Assembly: GCF_000699445.3 (NCBI RefSeq)
Contig: NC_067201.1
Coordinates: 22,014,533-22,078,532 of the forward strand
Source of the DNA: Schistosoma haematobium
Lineage: Eukaryota > Platyhelminthes > Trematoda > Strigeidida > Schistosomatidae
Direction of reading: 5' to 3'
DNA length: 64,000 nucleotides
Within the stretch, counting starts at the first letter, position 1. Every line of letters starts with the position of its first letter. Positions 37,401 through 44,099 of the stretch are shown here, in pieces. The notes under the pieces were generated by a model, which worked only from the letters and a program-made list of their open reading frames with translations, was not told the origin of the DNA and ran no database searches. Both the position numbers and the translations under genes were made by a program.

Positions 37401-38108
37401 TTTCTTTGTGGGAAGGCAGCATCGCTGTCATGCTTGAAAGATATGTATGAAGGAATAATGGGATTCAACATTCGTAGGACGATAAAGAGTGGACCTGTGC
37501 CACTATGAACTATTCTGAGTTATGTTACAGTCTCTAGTCACCGATTGTGGTTATAGCGCGGACCCTAACCAGCTATTTTGTACCTATCTACATGCCTCAG
37601 ATCAACAGTCAACGGCCCCATTAAGGCTTGGCTCTCATAAGTTTTCTTTCAACTTATTTCTCCACCAGTAAACCGCTGGTCGGGGTAGACAGTGGTTGAG
37701 CATACTTAATAAATGCCCTAACCACCTCAGTTGGTGAAGATTCACTACCTAATTGGCAACCAAACACGTAACTCTCTACATATTACTAACAACTTACTTT
37801 AGCCAGATCAGCCATTATGTGAGCAGCCAACTGTCTAACACTTCGACTAGGATCTTGAAGTCGACAACACACACGAATAAAAGCATCATCAACTAATTGA
37901 GTTTCTTCCAAATCAGAGTCCAGAAATATTTTTGATGATACTAACGAATTCAAACTGAAGACAGGAACATCTGTCAAACTACGATGCGGCCAAATAGTAC
38001 TCAACTTCCCAAGAACATGTAAACTAGTTCGACGGACCTGTAGGATGAAATTATAATAAATTTTTAATATAAAAATCAAATGATCTTAATCTGAATAAGA
38101 CTTTCAAA

Positions 38109-38149
<41 letters not shown>

Positions 38150-41055
38150 TAAAGCATCCGAAAACAAATTGATGCTACCATGTGGACTCAGTAGAAAAAT
38201 TTGAGCCATAATAAACAACCAAACAAAATACATCCAAGGAAGTACTATGATTGTTAGTGATCTCGAATTTTATAGATATATTAGACATCATGAGTCATTA
38301 ATTTTTTACCAAATGGATTACGATGTATTGTTAGATGTAAATCATATTTAATTCGCTAACAGAATACAAAATCACGAAATAATACCAGGCAGTGAGACTG
38401 CTATATTGATGCTTGTCATTTAACTTGATATTACTTACTTTATCCCAGTTCAAATAACTCAGAGCACTCTTACAACGTTAACGCTCCTGAAGAGACCCTA
38501 ATAACCCAACAAAGTACATTTTAACCCTCTAGAGCAAATGAATTCAGTAAAACATCATTCTCTAGTTCGCCTATTGAGATCATTTTGTCCTGGTGAAGAA
38601 CCGATTCCATAAGCGTTCACTTCAACATAAGACCTAAATAGAATACTTATTATTCCAAGTTGACTAACCTCATATCGTCACATCAACAGAAGTTTACAAG
38701 ATGAGGAGCAAAGGGATGGAAATTATATCAATCTCAATGAAAATCCGAACACTGGGAATACCGAAATGAAAGGATAGAAATTAAACGTAATATTTAGGCA
38801 TTCAGTTAACTGGAGAGTAGATGACTTATGGTCGTGATATCCTCCGAACGTTTACTTGTTAAATTACTGATTATCCTTTGATGTTAAACCATCTAAGGGC
38901 TTACGTCAATTATCCAATCTCATGAGCAGCTAACAATCGATCGCACTGTATTAGTGCATATTATTAGTTGATCGGCACATTTTATACATTAACTAAACAA
39001 TCGTAAATGTCTTGTCATCATTATAAATCATTAAGAGCTAATTCGTAACAAATATAGTACAAAAGGAATAAATAAGATGGAAAAATGAAAATCTTGGAAT
39101 GATACTTCGAATTTAGAGGGGCATCGCAAATTAATCCTACTGGACATGATATCATGCCATGTCACTCAAATGTCTACAACCGAAACCTACAACTGATGCA
39201 CAAGTCCTAATTGAGAAATGCTCAATTGCCACAAATTCAATTCAACAAACTTTCCCTCATAATACATTATAACTATAATTGATTCCGCTTATAAATCCAA
39301 TGAACGGTTATTAAACATTAACCTGAGAAATACACTAAGTCTTGAGATTAATTTATTCCAGACTCGAGAAATATATTGAAAAGGACTTAATTTTCGGAGC
39401 TACCAAGAAATATTTTGAAATTTTCAGTTGGATTCTTTACGAAAATATTAGTAGTTTAGTTTATGATTACTTAGCAAACAAAATATAGATAATGTACTAC
39501 ACTATACTAACTACCTCGAGTAAGAAGTTACAGATAAGCTCATTTCTTAACAAAATGAGCTAAAACAACGTGTATTTACTAAAATAATGGAGGTATAATC
39601 ACAAAATCTTACCAACTCTTCATTATCTAGTAGCCCTTGACAAGCAGCTGAATAAACAGACTCCAGATTCGCTTCAAACCACCCAGTCAACTCCTTTTTT
39701 GCAGACTCTTTATGGTTGTTGAAATACTTTGCTTTCCCTGGACGACTAAACTCACTAGATTTCAGGACGGCGTTGAGTGAACATAGCCACGTTAAGAGAC
39801 AATGGAAAGAACGATCACGTACTCTGGGATCACCATCAGCAGTATGCCACAGCACAACTTCACCAGCTGAACCTGCACTAAGACAAATTTGTGGACTGTT
39901 CCATCCAGCTAGAAGGTCAAGACACCCAGAGCGTACGTGGGCAGATGGACACGCGAATGCCTATTCAAAAGATGACAGAAGGTTTACAGTATATTGTGAC
40001 AGTACGAATATTACCTGAGTAGAAAGCTTTCATAAAACTGGCACTTCGCTTAATATCCCTTGCATGTTGACGTTGATCAAAAAGGATTTCTATACGGATA
40101 CTCCTGTGAAATACTAACTTCTATTGTGTAAGCAACTGGGATATATTAGTCAAGTACTCTCTACCAACAAAAAAACAGACTACTTGTGTGCATAAAGCAC
40201 TATCATATCGCACTTGTCATATCGTAGAACTAGAGGCGACTTTATTAGTTTTCAAATTGCTTAGTGATAAATTTGCACCTGAAATGCCCTTATTTTTCTT
40301 ATCTTCCAAAACAGAGAAGTTACGAGGACACTCCAAAAAAGTTCACAAGCCCAGAACAAATTACTTGTCAGCTGACTATCGACTTTCCCATCGAATCATC
40401 GAGTGGAATTCATTACCTCAGCACGTGGTTGAGGCTCCATCCGTCGACTCTTTCGAAAGAAAGCTGGATCAACTGAGAGATCACAATTGCCAGGACTAAC
40501 ACAGGCCATCAAGCCTCCCGTCCTTTCCAAATTGAAACTGAAACTAAAATTATGCCATCACATGTTACGGATATTCTAAGCAGTGTAAAATTTAGAAAAC
40601 TGATTCACGAATTAGGAGTGGTAGACTGTTGTTGTTCTCAATAGGACTGGCTGTCATTGAAAATTAAGTGTGCTGATAAGATATAAAAGTCACGAGTTCA
40701 GTCTTTAGCAATTATGAGAGTAGGACGTTCATTAACACAAGCTACAATAATTAATGCTTGTAGCTTGCTATATAATGACTGAGCAGAAGCGATATATTTC
40801 GTACACTGTACTTTGAACACACATGATATAAAAAGCTAAAATAACTTTTGTGAGTCATGGTATTTATCCTTTATTGTTAGAGTAACACTCATCAAAACTC
40901 TAAATTCCCCGACTATTAATGTCTTTTTAATACCTCATTAATTACTCCTAACACCGATAGCTCTTGAGTAGCAGTTGGTGGGAGAGCCCGTAACCTCGTT
41001 AGGAACTTTTCACACTCTGAGATCAACATTAATTGTAACCCGCCTACCGCTTGAC
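14691..41055 (-). CDS. INTS4: Integrator complex subunit 4, 12 exons, N-terminus not found
   Basis: INTS4 is a HEAT-repeat protein of the nuclear Integrator complex; it scaffolds the INTS9/INTS11 cleavage module that processes snRNA and other nascent RNA 3' ends. Exons on the minus strand in order: 41055(or 41049)-40934, 39960-39613, 38037-37798, 35904-35655, 33748-33591, 31358-31168, 29150-28946, 27336-27244, 25847-25673 (or 25654), 22846 (or 22826)-22344, 20167-19509, 15156-14691. Nearly all junctions are AG/GT with matching phase. Diagnostic blocks recall metazoan INTS4: NLISTGCNGAIISGLEDD, NCQDLLVDMLTDDIQDVRL, RRYPEDRDNLW, DPAYLTVLLLVLNAEPSIP. The C-terminal part matches the beta-sandwich region (PEIRFTAII, LEIRTHIELTAGRW, LSKVKLVP). 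About 1,140 codons are visible, longer than the human protein because of Ser/Thr/Asn-rich insertions, while roughly 130 N-terminal residues are missing. Every long intron carries retroelement debris. The identification is a family-level recognition, not a database result. Confidence 0.92.
15400..15790 (+). mobile_element. Chimeric repeat: W 5' half joined to RTE-like LINE tail
   Basis: 15400-15624 is W (CTGGTATGGCCGAGAGTGG through CCTGCGGGAAC). At 15625 it switches to the family 2 LINE 3' UTR (TACTACCTTACACCAATCTG) and the common tail GTGTGGCCCATATATATTTG ... TTCAAATAAATAA. Confidence 0.8.
16265..16770 (+). pseudogene. RTE-like ORF2 3' fragment (family 3)
   Basis: Recognisable against 13680-14290: GGCATCATCATCGATGAACA, GGAACTCAAAACAACTGTTC, then ATGCTGGTGGGTGGCCTATG. 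Internal deletion and several stops. Confidence 0.75.
17085..17530 (-). mobile_element. W repeat, minus strand
   Basis: Tail end GGGGCATCGAATACATATGC at 17090; contains CGTAAGCAACACCCCCGCC and ends with the 5' portion ATTTCGAGAGGGAGCG. Lacks the extreme 5' end. Confidence 0.8.
17540..18320 (+). mobile_element. RTE-like LINE 3' end (family 2) preceded by an inverted W scrap
   Basis: 17555-17617 is a minus-strand W fragment (GTGATACTGCCCGGGTGCCC) fused directly to the plus-strand LINE from 17618 (HRLRWLGHILRMSSQRIPRR in frame from 17755). 3' UTR includes an ATT microsatellite and the tail GTGTGGCACATATGTATCTG ... AAATAAATAAATAAA. A 50-bp W scrap follows at 18322. Confidence 0.78.
18110..18162. 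repeat. ATT microsatellite
   Basis: Uninterrupted ATT trinucleotide array inside the LINE 3' UTR. Confidence 0.97.
18605..19432 (-). pseudogene. RTE-like (SR2-type) LINE 3' end (family 1)
   Basis: Minus strand: WRRRDIRLSTKGRVYCAAVR, SVLLYGSEAWAVRVD, DHRCLRNIARISWDHRV (19400-19125), then a frameshift to MLRMPNHRLPRRAMFSGIGV and GWDPRDNSNRWLETL (19115-18843). The 3' UTR ends about 18605 with CAGTCAGTCAGTAACAACG. The C-terminal ORF2 signature matches SR2/RTE elements. It lies in the last INTS4 intron. Confidence 0.88.
19434..19488. repeat. TA microsatellite
   Basis: About 27 TA units between the truncated end of the LINE and INTS4 exon 19509-20167. Confidence 0.97.
19509..20167 (-). CDS. INTS4: INTS4 large exon, Asn/Ser-rich linker into beta-sandwich
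   Basis: 219 codons plus two bases. Starts INHLFSGKTKYESIYVSRLC after acceptor GTTTTCTTTCTTAG, runs through Asn/Ser-rich low-complexity sequence, and ends NVSIPEIRFTAIIASAMIRI, RAIIIGLNIEMA, matching the start of the C-terminal INTS4 beta-sandwich ('PLRFTSGLVVALDVDATLEHV' type). Donor GTAAGT. A TA microsatellite sits 20 bases downstream of the exon. Confidence 0.92.
20240..21145 (+). pseudogene. RTE-like (SR2-type) LINE 3' end (family 1)
   Basis: Plus-strand partner of the 18605-19432 copy: GGCGAAGGCGAGATATCCAT, TTTACGGCAGCGAAACATGA (in-frame stop), ATGGTTGGGCCACGTGTTAC, and the UTR TATGGCAACTTGGACCGATG. Opposite orientation, same intron region. Confidence 0.85.
21585..21765 (+). mobile_element. 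Type A SINE, dead ribozyme
   Basis: Box B CCCTGGGTTCGAGTCCCGCG; stem I arms ACTG/CAGT kept, GUC kept, but core CUGANGA has become CTGAGAA. Tail GGTCTAACATCAATCGATTT. Confidence 0.8.
21786..22265 (-). mobile_element. W repeat, minus strand, short subfamily
   Basis: Starts with TTATTTAAACACATAAACAT (tail complement) and ends CGGCCATACCAGGGCATTTG. Lacks about 60-70 bases next to the TTAACC junction (GATCCGGTTAAAGCTCCGG), like the copies in MRPL1 intron 5. Confidence 0.88.
22344..22846 (-). CDS. INTS4: INTS4 exon with Ser/Thr microsatellite
   Basis: Open in one frame: LNDFCASLYHYSYIIIIKLT, CYKYQSRRNALLSHLIFNDL, then a run of about 20 Ser/Thr encoded by GAT/GAG-type triplet repeats on the plus strand and eight Thr codons, then LHPIYERIMKLLNKAIRNSL-like helix sequence, ending LK in phase 0 before donor GTTAGT. 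The start is 22846 (after GATAG, frame-compatible) or 22826 (after a better tract ACTCTTACACCAG). A W repeat lies immediately upstream at 22862, so the original acceptor region may have been altered. Confidence 0.8.
22862..23228 (-). mobile_element. W repeat, minus strand, tail missing
   Basis: Abuts INTS4 exon 22344-22846 on its upstream side. Contains CGTAAACAACACCCCCGCCT and the 5' end GAGAGCTCACTCTACCCACT. Confidence 0.8.
23230..23710. mobile_element. Two type B SINE copies, minus then plus
   Basis: 23335-23520 minus (AACGTTACCACTGAGTTATT at the head; CTGATGAG kept, GAAA lost). 23590-23710 plus lacks the tRNA head; it keeps CTGATGAG and GAAAC with a weak stem II. Confidence 0.65.
23925..24600 (+). 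pseudogene. RTE-like (SR2-type) LINE fragment, strongly decayed
   Basis: Collinear with 20300-20900 (AAGTTTTGGCAACTTGCGTC, ACTAGTATTTGATCATAGAT, GACTACCTGGTTAAGGTCCA) but full of indels. Confidence 0.75.
24600..25100. repeat. Head-to-head hammerhead-SINE composite (locus B), near full length
   Basis: Minus arm 24605-24740 with CUGAGGAG and GAAAC plus GUC retained but poor stems; spacer about 24740-24920 (GACACGGATTGGACTCCACT; TAATCACTAGTAAGCTGG); plus arm 24920-25100 with CUGAGGAG but GAAA destroyed. The clearest complete copy of the composite. Confidence 0.82.
25475..25605 (+). mobile_element. Type A SINE, truncated, dead ribozyme
   Basis: Head AGCGTTCGCGGACGGGACT and box B TTAGGTTCGAATCTCGGG; ribozyme core reads AAGGAGGAG and ACAAAAC. 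Confidence 0.7.
25654..25847 (-). CDS. INTS4: INTS4 exon, 3' boundary ambiguous
   Basis: Begins KLCLSTDGTLNASTIMEHCS after acceptor CTTTAACATTTCAG and stays open to 25654. A strong donor (GTAAGT) lies at 25654 but leaves phase 2, which no AG acceptor of the next exon can accept without a stop. A weaker donor (GTAATA, exon end at 25673) leaves phase 1 and joins in frame to an acceptor ending at 22847. A small unseen exon in between is the alternative. Confidence 0.75.
25918..26447 (-). mobile_element. W repeat, minus strand, long form
   Basis: TTTATTTACATAAACATTGA tail complement through CGGCCGTACTAGGGCATTTG. Retains the TAGGTGGACTCTCCGTGTCC block that the short subfamily lacks. Confidence 0.88.
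26500..26940 (-). mobile_element. RTE-like 5' region fragment
   Basis: Parallels 37020-37440 (CTTACCATCGAAGATGGACA; CCCTTTCCTTTCGTTGTGAG; GAAGGCAGGAAATCACTCC), i.e. the part upstream of the RTE endonuclease. Confidence 0.6.
26941..27040 (-). mobile_element. Type B SINE fragment
   Basis: TACCTGTAATCATGAGGGAA, GCTCCCTGTGTGATTCAAAC: minus-strand head without the ribozyme. Confidence 0.55.
27244..27336 (-). CDS. INTS4: INTS4 short exon
   Basis: 31 codons, phase 0 to 0: IYLQELLPSLLPKTVVNDEF, QNVSPLDVPNK. Acceptor ATCCTTTCAG, donor GTAACT. Fits the 'YLRDSLSHLVPAL' helix that follows in INTS4. Too short to be obvious alone; position, frame and splice sites support it. Confidence 0.8.
28060..28420. 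repeat. Head-to-head SINE composite (locus C), internally deleted
   Basis: Minus arm 28075-28200, shortened spacer (AACACTAATCAACTCACGAT; GTTGAGCCCTACTAGCCACG), plus arm reduced to ribozyme and tail 28310-28405 with dead core (AACAAAAC). Confidence 0.7.
28450..28860. repeat. Head-to-head SINE composite (locus D)
   Basis: Minus arm 28450-28640 (outer end CACTGAAATCACGAACCGAT; core GTGAGGAG, GAAA kept, cleavage triplet lost), spacer 28640-28800 with TCGACACAGATTAGTTCCAC and GTCACTAGTGTGTACATGAT, stub of plus arm TCTAGTGGTTA. Confidence 0.78.
28946..29150 (-). CDS. INTS4: INTS4 exon
   Basis: Completes an Arg codon from the previous exon and reads CAASVGRNHPIFVETCLSSL, then SWLNGPEPVKEDPAYLTVLL, ending VASTK in phase 0. 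Acceptor TTTTTACAG, donor GTAATT. Matches the 'GSRHPTL...DDPAYIAVLVLIFNA' region of INTS4. Confidence 0.93.
29300..29550 (+). pseudogene. RTE-like (family 3) 3' fragment
   Basis: ACGTCAAGACAATTCTATCG, GTTGAATGGGGAAAATCGAT, TGGCCTATTCTCC, GTAACGGGTGTAAGTA; collinear with the end of 13060-14295. Confidence 0.7.
30650..30925 (-). pseudogene. RTE-like (family 1) 3' fragment
   Basis: AATACATTTGCATCATCGCA, ATTAAAGGTCTCTAACCTTC; minus-strand equivalent of 18870-19115. A tRNA-like minus-strand SINE scrap follows at 30925-31010 (GAGGTACGAACCTACGC). Confidence 0.6.
31168..31358 (-). CDS. INTS4: INTS4 exon, HEAT repeats
   Basis: 63 codons plus two bases; begins VPVKSEQVSIITSALAEGSG and ends LLDGLLQNLRRYPEDRDNLW. 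Acceptor CATTTTATAG, donor GTAAGC. Corresponds to the INTS4 block ending 'L-KYPTDRDSIW' in vertebrates. Confidence 0.93.
31385..31710. repeat. Head-to-head SINE composite (locus E), left arm and spacer
   Basis: Minus arm with outer end CACTGAAATCACGAAGCGAT, GAAAC and GUC kept, CUGAGGA lost; spacer GACACGGTTCAGCTTCGTGA with rearranged end. Adjacent to INTS4 exon 31168-31358. Confidence 0.68.
31790..32030 (-). pseudogene. RTE-like (family 1) fragment
   Basis: TGGTACGCCAGCAATGTCCT and ATCTTGCTCACGCCACAAAT correspond to the 19200-19400 region of the minus copy. Confidence 0.55.
33050..33520. repeat. Head-to-head SINE composite (locus F)
   Basis: Minus arm 33065-33200 has CUGAGGAG, GAAAC and cleavage triplet AUC but stem I no longer pairs. 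Spacer contains CCTCCTCACTAGAGCTTTAG and AGTCACTAGCTGGCTGA. Plus arm head at 33425 (CTAATGGTTAAGCGTTCG). Confidence 0.68.
33591..33748 (-). CDS. INTS4: INTS4 exon, HEAT repeats
   Basis: 158 bases taking phase 1 to 0. With the last base of the previous exon it reads EIRCTTLATVTHIASLNTR, FALNCQDLLVDMLTDDIQD, VRLAAVRALSVVGDK. Acceptor TTGCCGAACAG, donor GTTAGT. This is the best conserved INTS4 HEAT pair. Confidence 0.93.
33876..34350 (+). mobile_element. W repeat, plus strand, long form
   Basis: ATGCCCTGGTACGGCCGACC to TTCAATTAAATAAATAAA. In the INTS4 intron right upstream of exon 33591-33748. Confidence 0.88.
34371..34580 (+). mobile_element. W repeat 3' part, tandem to the previous copy
   Basis: Restarts at CCGTATCTCCTAATGTTGCT and ends GTGTTTAAATAAATAAGTAA, giving two W tails in a row. 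Confidence 0.8.
34580..34830 (+). mobile_element. Sm-alpha-like satellite monomer with damaged ribozyme
   Basis: Core relic 34757-34806: CCGACGAG, GGACGAAC, GGGTCCTGGATTC. Stem II and GUC survive, but U4 of CUGA and the GAAA box are changed. Confidence 0.6.
35072..35592 (-). mobile_element. W repeat, minus strand, divergent
   Basis: TTTATTTATCTAGTTAAACA to CATACCAGGGGATTCGGGG. Lies directly downstream of INTS4 exon 35655-35904. Confidence 0.8.
35655..35904 (-). CDS. INTS4: INTS4 exon with charged linker and GLEDD motif
   Basis: Starts FVTENCLLQTLEKTVMSDRQ, then a Lys/Ser/Asn-rich linker, then NLISTGCNGAIISGLEDDYF, ending in phase 1 at donor GTAAAT. The order (EQTL..MSD..., then GA-NLIESGACGAF-GLED in other animals) is characteristic of INTS4. 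The acceptor is GAAAAG before TTTGTTAC; a nearer TTACAG would break the frame. Confidence 0.93.
36640..37440 (-). pseudogene. RTE-like LINE 5' part: UTR and endonuclease N-terminus
   Basis: Minus strand 37033-36821 reads KLHIRTFNVRTLCQIGQQAS, LAKAIKSRIIDAHCVSETRI, QDSNV: the start of an apurinic-type endonuclease ('NVRTL...VSETRI'). Upstream 37040-37440 is the 5' region also seen at 26500-26940. Confidence 0.75.
37490..37797 (-). pseudogene. RTE-like (family 1) 3' fragment abutting an INTS4 exon
   Basis: GTGCCACTATGAACTATTCT, ATGCCTCAGATCAACAGTCA, ACCACCTCAGTTGGTGAAGA; collinear with 18880-19145 and ending within a few bases of the INTS4 donor at 37797. Confidence 0.65.
37798..38037 (-). CDS. 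INTS4: INTS4 exon, HEAT repeats
   Basis: 80 codons, phase 0 to 0, acceptor TTCATCCTACAG, donor GTAAGT. Translation starts VRRTSLHVLGKLS and contains QLVDDAFIRVCCRLQDPSRS, VRQLAAHIMADLAK, closely following the 'LVDDAF' block of metazoan INTS4. An RTE-like fragment begins right after the donor side. Confidence 0.93.
38113..38148. repeat. TA microsatellite
   Basis: About 18 TA units in an INTS4 intron. Confidence 0.95.
38150..39612. other. INTS4 intron without recognised repeats
   Basis: Anonymous AT-rich intron sequence. No exon signature or known repeat family noticed. Confidence 0.55.
39613..39960 (-). CDS. INTS4: INTS4 exon, HEAT repeats
   Basis: 116 codons, phase 0 to 0, acceptor ...TTTTGAATAG and donor GTAAGA. 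The translation contains AFACPSAHVRSGCLDLLAGW and DGDPRVRDRSFHCLLTWL, the latter being the INTS4 'D-DPRVR' HEAT helix. It ends GLLDNEEL, which continues directly into VRRTSL of the next exon. Confidence 0.9.
40253..40531 (+). pseudogene. CR1-like LINE 3' end fragment
   Basis: Reads LSDKFAPEMPLFFLSSKTEK, LRGHSKKVHKPRTNYLSADY, SLPQHVVEAPSVDSFERKLD and a stop, the C-terminal end of a CR1-like RT ORF. Almost identical, in inverse orientation, to 45929-46207. Confidence 0.88.
40934..41055 (-). CDS. INTS4: INTS4 exon (most 5' one seen), HEAT region
   Basis: Reading the minus strand gives LQLMLISECEKFLTRLRALP followed by PTATQELSVLGVINE, ending in phase 0 at a GTATTA donor. It joins in frame to the next exon (AFACPSAHVRSGCLDLLAG), and the pair resembles the HEAT repeat of INTS4 that precedes the ACKHL segment in the human protein. 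Two tandem AG acceptors six bases apart (exon starts 41055 or 41049) give the same phase; both have weak pyrimidine tracts. An upstream exon ending in phase 1 is required. Confidence 0.72.
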
Positions 41056-41673
41056 CTTGGAGAGGTCACAACTCTCCCTGTCTAAAGAGTGTCAGGAAAC
41101 CGCTGGGTGATTAGAGTCTTCATCTGGGTCGTGGCAGGATGTCCTTCAATTCAGAAATATGCGATTCATGTTATATTCTGTTTGAGACTGAGGAGGAAAG
41201 GCGAACAAATCGATAGCAAGAAAATTAACTGCGAAGCGGTATTTTTAGTAATCTTTTTTTACTAGTGAAACCTATGTAGACGTTGAACCTTGTTTCGAAA
41301 TATTTGAACATAAGGTACCGTCACTGATGCTTCCGTCAAGGAGTTCTACTGTCTACTGAAGTGAATAACATAATAGCTCGCACAACTTTTTCAGTCTCAG
41401 TTTTTTACGGCGCGCTATCTAAAAGGACAGTGGTATTGTTTCTCGTTGAGTTAATTAACTGTTTTGATCGTAAATTACTCATCGAAACTACTGTTTACAC
41501 CTTAATTGAACCTACTCCAGTTAAAGTGTTATTGTATTGAGTGTTTCGACTTTGCTTTTGTGTATTTGTTGCATCGAAGCATACTTGGTCGACTTTTACT
41601 TGATTTTTTTAGTTAAGGTTTGAAAATTCTTTCACATATCCTGTTTGTGTCACCATTGTGGTTGATTTTCAAG

Positions 41674-42753
41674 ATGGTCAGCTCTGCTCATAAATTTGCA
41701 CAACCATATTGCTTATTCCCCGTGGAGGAAGGTATGCAATGTGATGAGTGTAATAAGTGGTTCCATATGATGTGCACTCGGTTAAGCCCCACTGCATATA
41801 AAAGGTGCTCAAAGCCCAACTCTCATTGGCTTTGTAGTTTTTGTTGCTCGAGAAAAACACTACTCATCCAGGAAGCAATTAGCCTCCTGGTGTTGGCTAA
41901 TAGGAAGGTTGATGAGGGCTGTGCTGGTATGATTGGTAATGTTGGCGAAGATTGCGTTAGTGTCGTAAGTGCTGGCAGGGCGCAAGCCAAGCATCTAACT
42001 GTGCAACCAGCAATTAAACCTACCCCGAAACAATCAATGGGTGACACCTCATTAGATTTTGGTGGCCATGTTGCTACAGCAGCAACCGGTGATCCAGATA
42101 AAATAATTACTGTCTCGGATAGTTCTAACGTAGATGCCACGACTGACGGAATATGGGTGACGAAGAAACGCAGAAGAGTAGAGAAGATAGCCCAAACTAA
42201 TGACCGTTTACTTGATAAGTCCTTGGTGGACTCTCAAACCACTCCACCAAAGTCCCAAAGTAAAGCCTCGTCTAACATTGTTGTCAGTCACTCGCTCGAC
42301 TCCCATGACTCTGTTGCAATAAAAACTAATCGTAAGATACCTGTAGTTAATATACAGGATCTAACGTCACGATTGAAAGCTGTGAACACGATTTCAAAAG
42401 AAGCTAAACTCCTTCCTAGTTTAATTATTTAGAATCTAGAGGAGCCGAAAGACAATGACTCTGTTAAGAGACATGCACATGATCTGCAGTAAGTGGAATC
42501 CGTGGTAAGAAATCTACTACCTAACGAGGTTCCAGAGGTACATATCAAGAAAGTAATACGACTCGGCAAATGGGTTGGAGGCGAGACCCAACCAAGAAGA
42601 ATCTTGAAACTGGTTCTCGGGAATTTAGAGAAGGAGATATATTATCGAAAAACGCACCCAAAACTCGTGATTCAAATATTCGCTTGGGGATCGAATCAAG
42701 TGGAAGAATGCTCTTACGGAGTTGAGAACTCGCAAGTTAAATGGCGAAACTAA
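41674..42753 (+). pseudogene. CR1-like ORF1 with PHD-like zinc finger, two stops
   Basis: From ATG 41674: EGMQCDECNKWFHMMCTRLS and HWLCSFC give the C-x2-C...H-x2-C...C-x2-C pattern of a PHD finger, as found in ORF1 of several CR1 elements. The same frame continues past TAG (42430) and TAA (42490) to HIKKVIRLGKWVGGETQPRR. The first zinc-ligand pair is incomplete (PYCLFPV). Confidence 0.78.
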
Positions 42754-42839
42754 CCTTACCATTAAGGGTTTTCGGATAGTCAGGTCTTGGAAGTCAATGC
42801 TTCCGAGGCCTGTATGGGTAGAACGAATGATTACCAAAA

Positions 42840-43430
42840 CGCCTTAAGTGTGTGCTACACAAACGCTCGTAGTCTTAGAAATACAACGTCCGAGCTAAGT
42901 CTGATGGTGGAAGAATTTTGTCCCGGTATAATCGTTGTTACAGAAACTTGGTTCACCGTGATATAGACTGTTCTCCCATCATTGCAGGCTTTATCTGTAT
43001 TAGAAGTGATAGAGTTTCAAGTCGCAAAGGGGGGGTATAATATTATACGTTAGGGATCACTTTCGTATACAATCAACAATATCGGAGGCTCATATCAGTG
43101 GCACATGTGAGGTTGCATGTTGTAAGATTAAATCTAGAAGTGGGTTGGTGACTATAGGGGGAATATACCGTAGTCCGTTTTGTCTTGCTGACAACTTTAT
43201 CCTAAGACACATCTGTTCTTGGAGTATGGCAGAATGTTGTCTCATCATTGGGGACTTCAATGCACCGCATATCAACTGGATAGAGCTTACAGCTCCAGGT
43301 AGTGGTTTCGATAGCGATTTTTTATCTACCGTTATTCAGTGTGCACTTGTACAATGTATCACAAAACCGACACATATTGATTTGCAACATGTTCAGTCAC
43401 TGCTGGACCTCGCCCTGACCCACGACTGAG
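42840..43430 (+). pseudogene. CR1-like AP-endonuclease domain, broken
   Basis: SVCYTNARSLRNTTSELSLM and GIIVVTETWFT (the Asn and Glu active-site motifs), then GGIYRSPFC, CLIIGDFNAPHINW and LLDLALTHD (catalytic 'GDFN' and 'LDL'). Stops and frameshifts between 42960 and 43140. Confidence 0.85.
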
Positions 43431-44099
43431 AGGATGTCTTTGATATTCAGCACCTTCCCCCCACTAGTGAACAGCGATCACGTTGTACCTCACCTTAAGT
43501 TTAGGACACATGGTATACGATTCGTATCTGCTCCACCCCCTCCTACTATCTAGCGAGCTAATATTCCGGCAATCAGAAACTGTGCTATCTCGACTAACTG
43601 GTCGGTCGACGCCGATGGATCGATCAAATATGAATGGAATATGTTTGAGGCTACATTCAAGTCCGTAACGTCGCCGTTTATCCCATGGTCAGCACGTAAG
43701 CTATCACATTGCCCTCCATGGATTATTAAGGAAACCCGGAATCTGTTAAAGCGTAGGGCACACCTCTGGGACTTATTCTTGTTTACAGGTCATGGATAAT
43801 TTAAGCGTGAGTTCTGAAAATTCTGTAATATCTGTAAGAAAACTACAGCTAAATCCCGTACTACTTACGAACGACAGTTGGTATATGACGGCCGGACTTG
43901 TTCGAAACGATTGTCTTCGTATGTTTAACGGCGAATGAAACGTAATTATGGTATTCTCCCGTTACTGTTACACTAAAACTCAGATTTACTAGCTGAATCA
44001 GATCGGGCAAAAGCTAAGACTTTTTCAGACTATTTTAGCGAAGTATACTCTACGTTTATTGTAACAAATACTTGTCCCACTCACACCGAGATACCAGTC

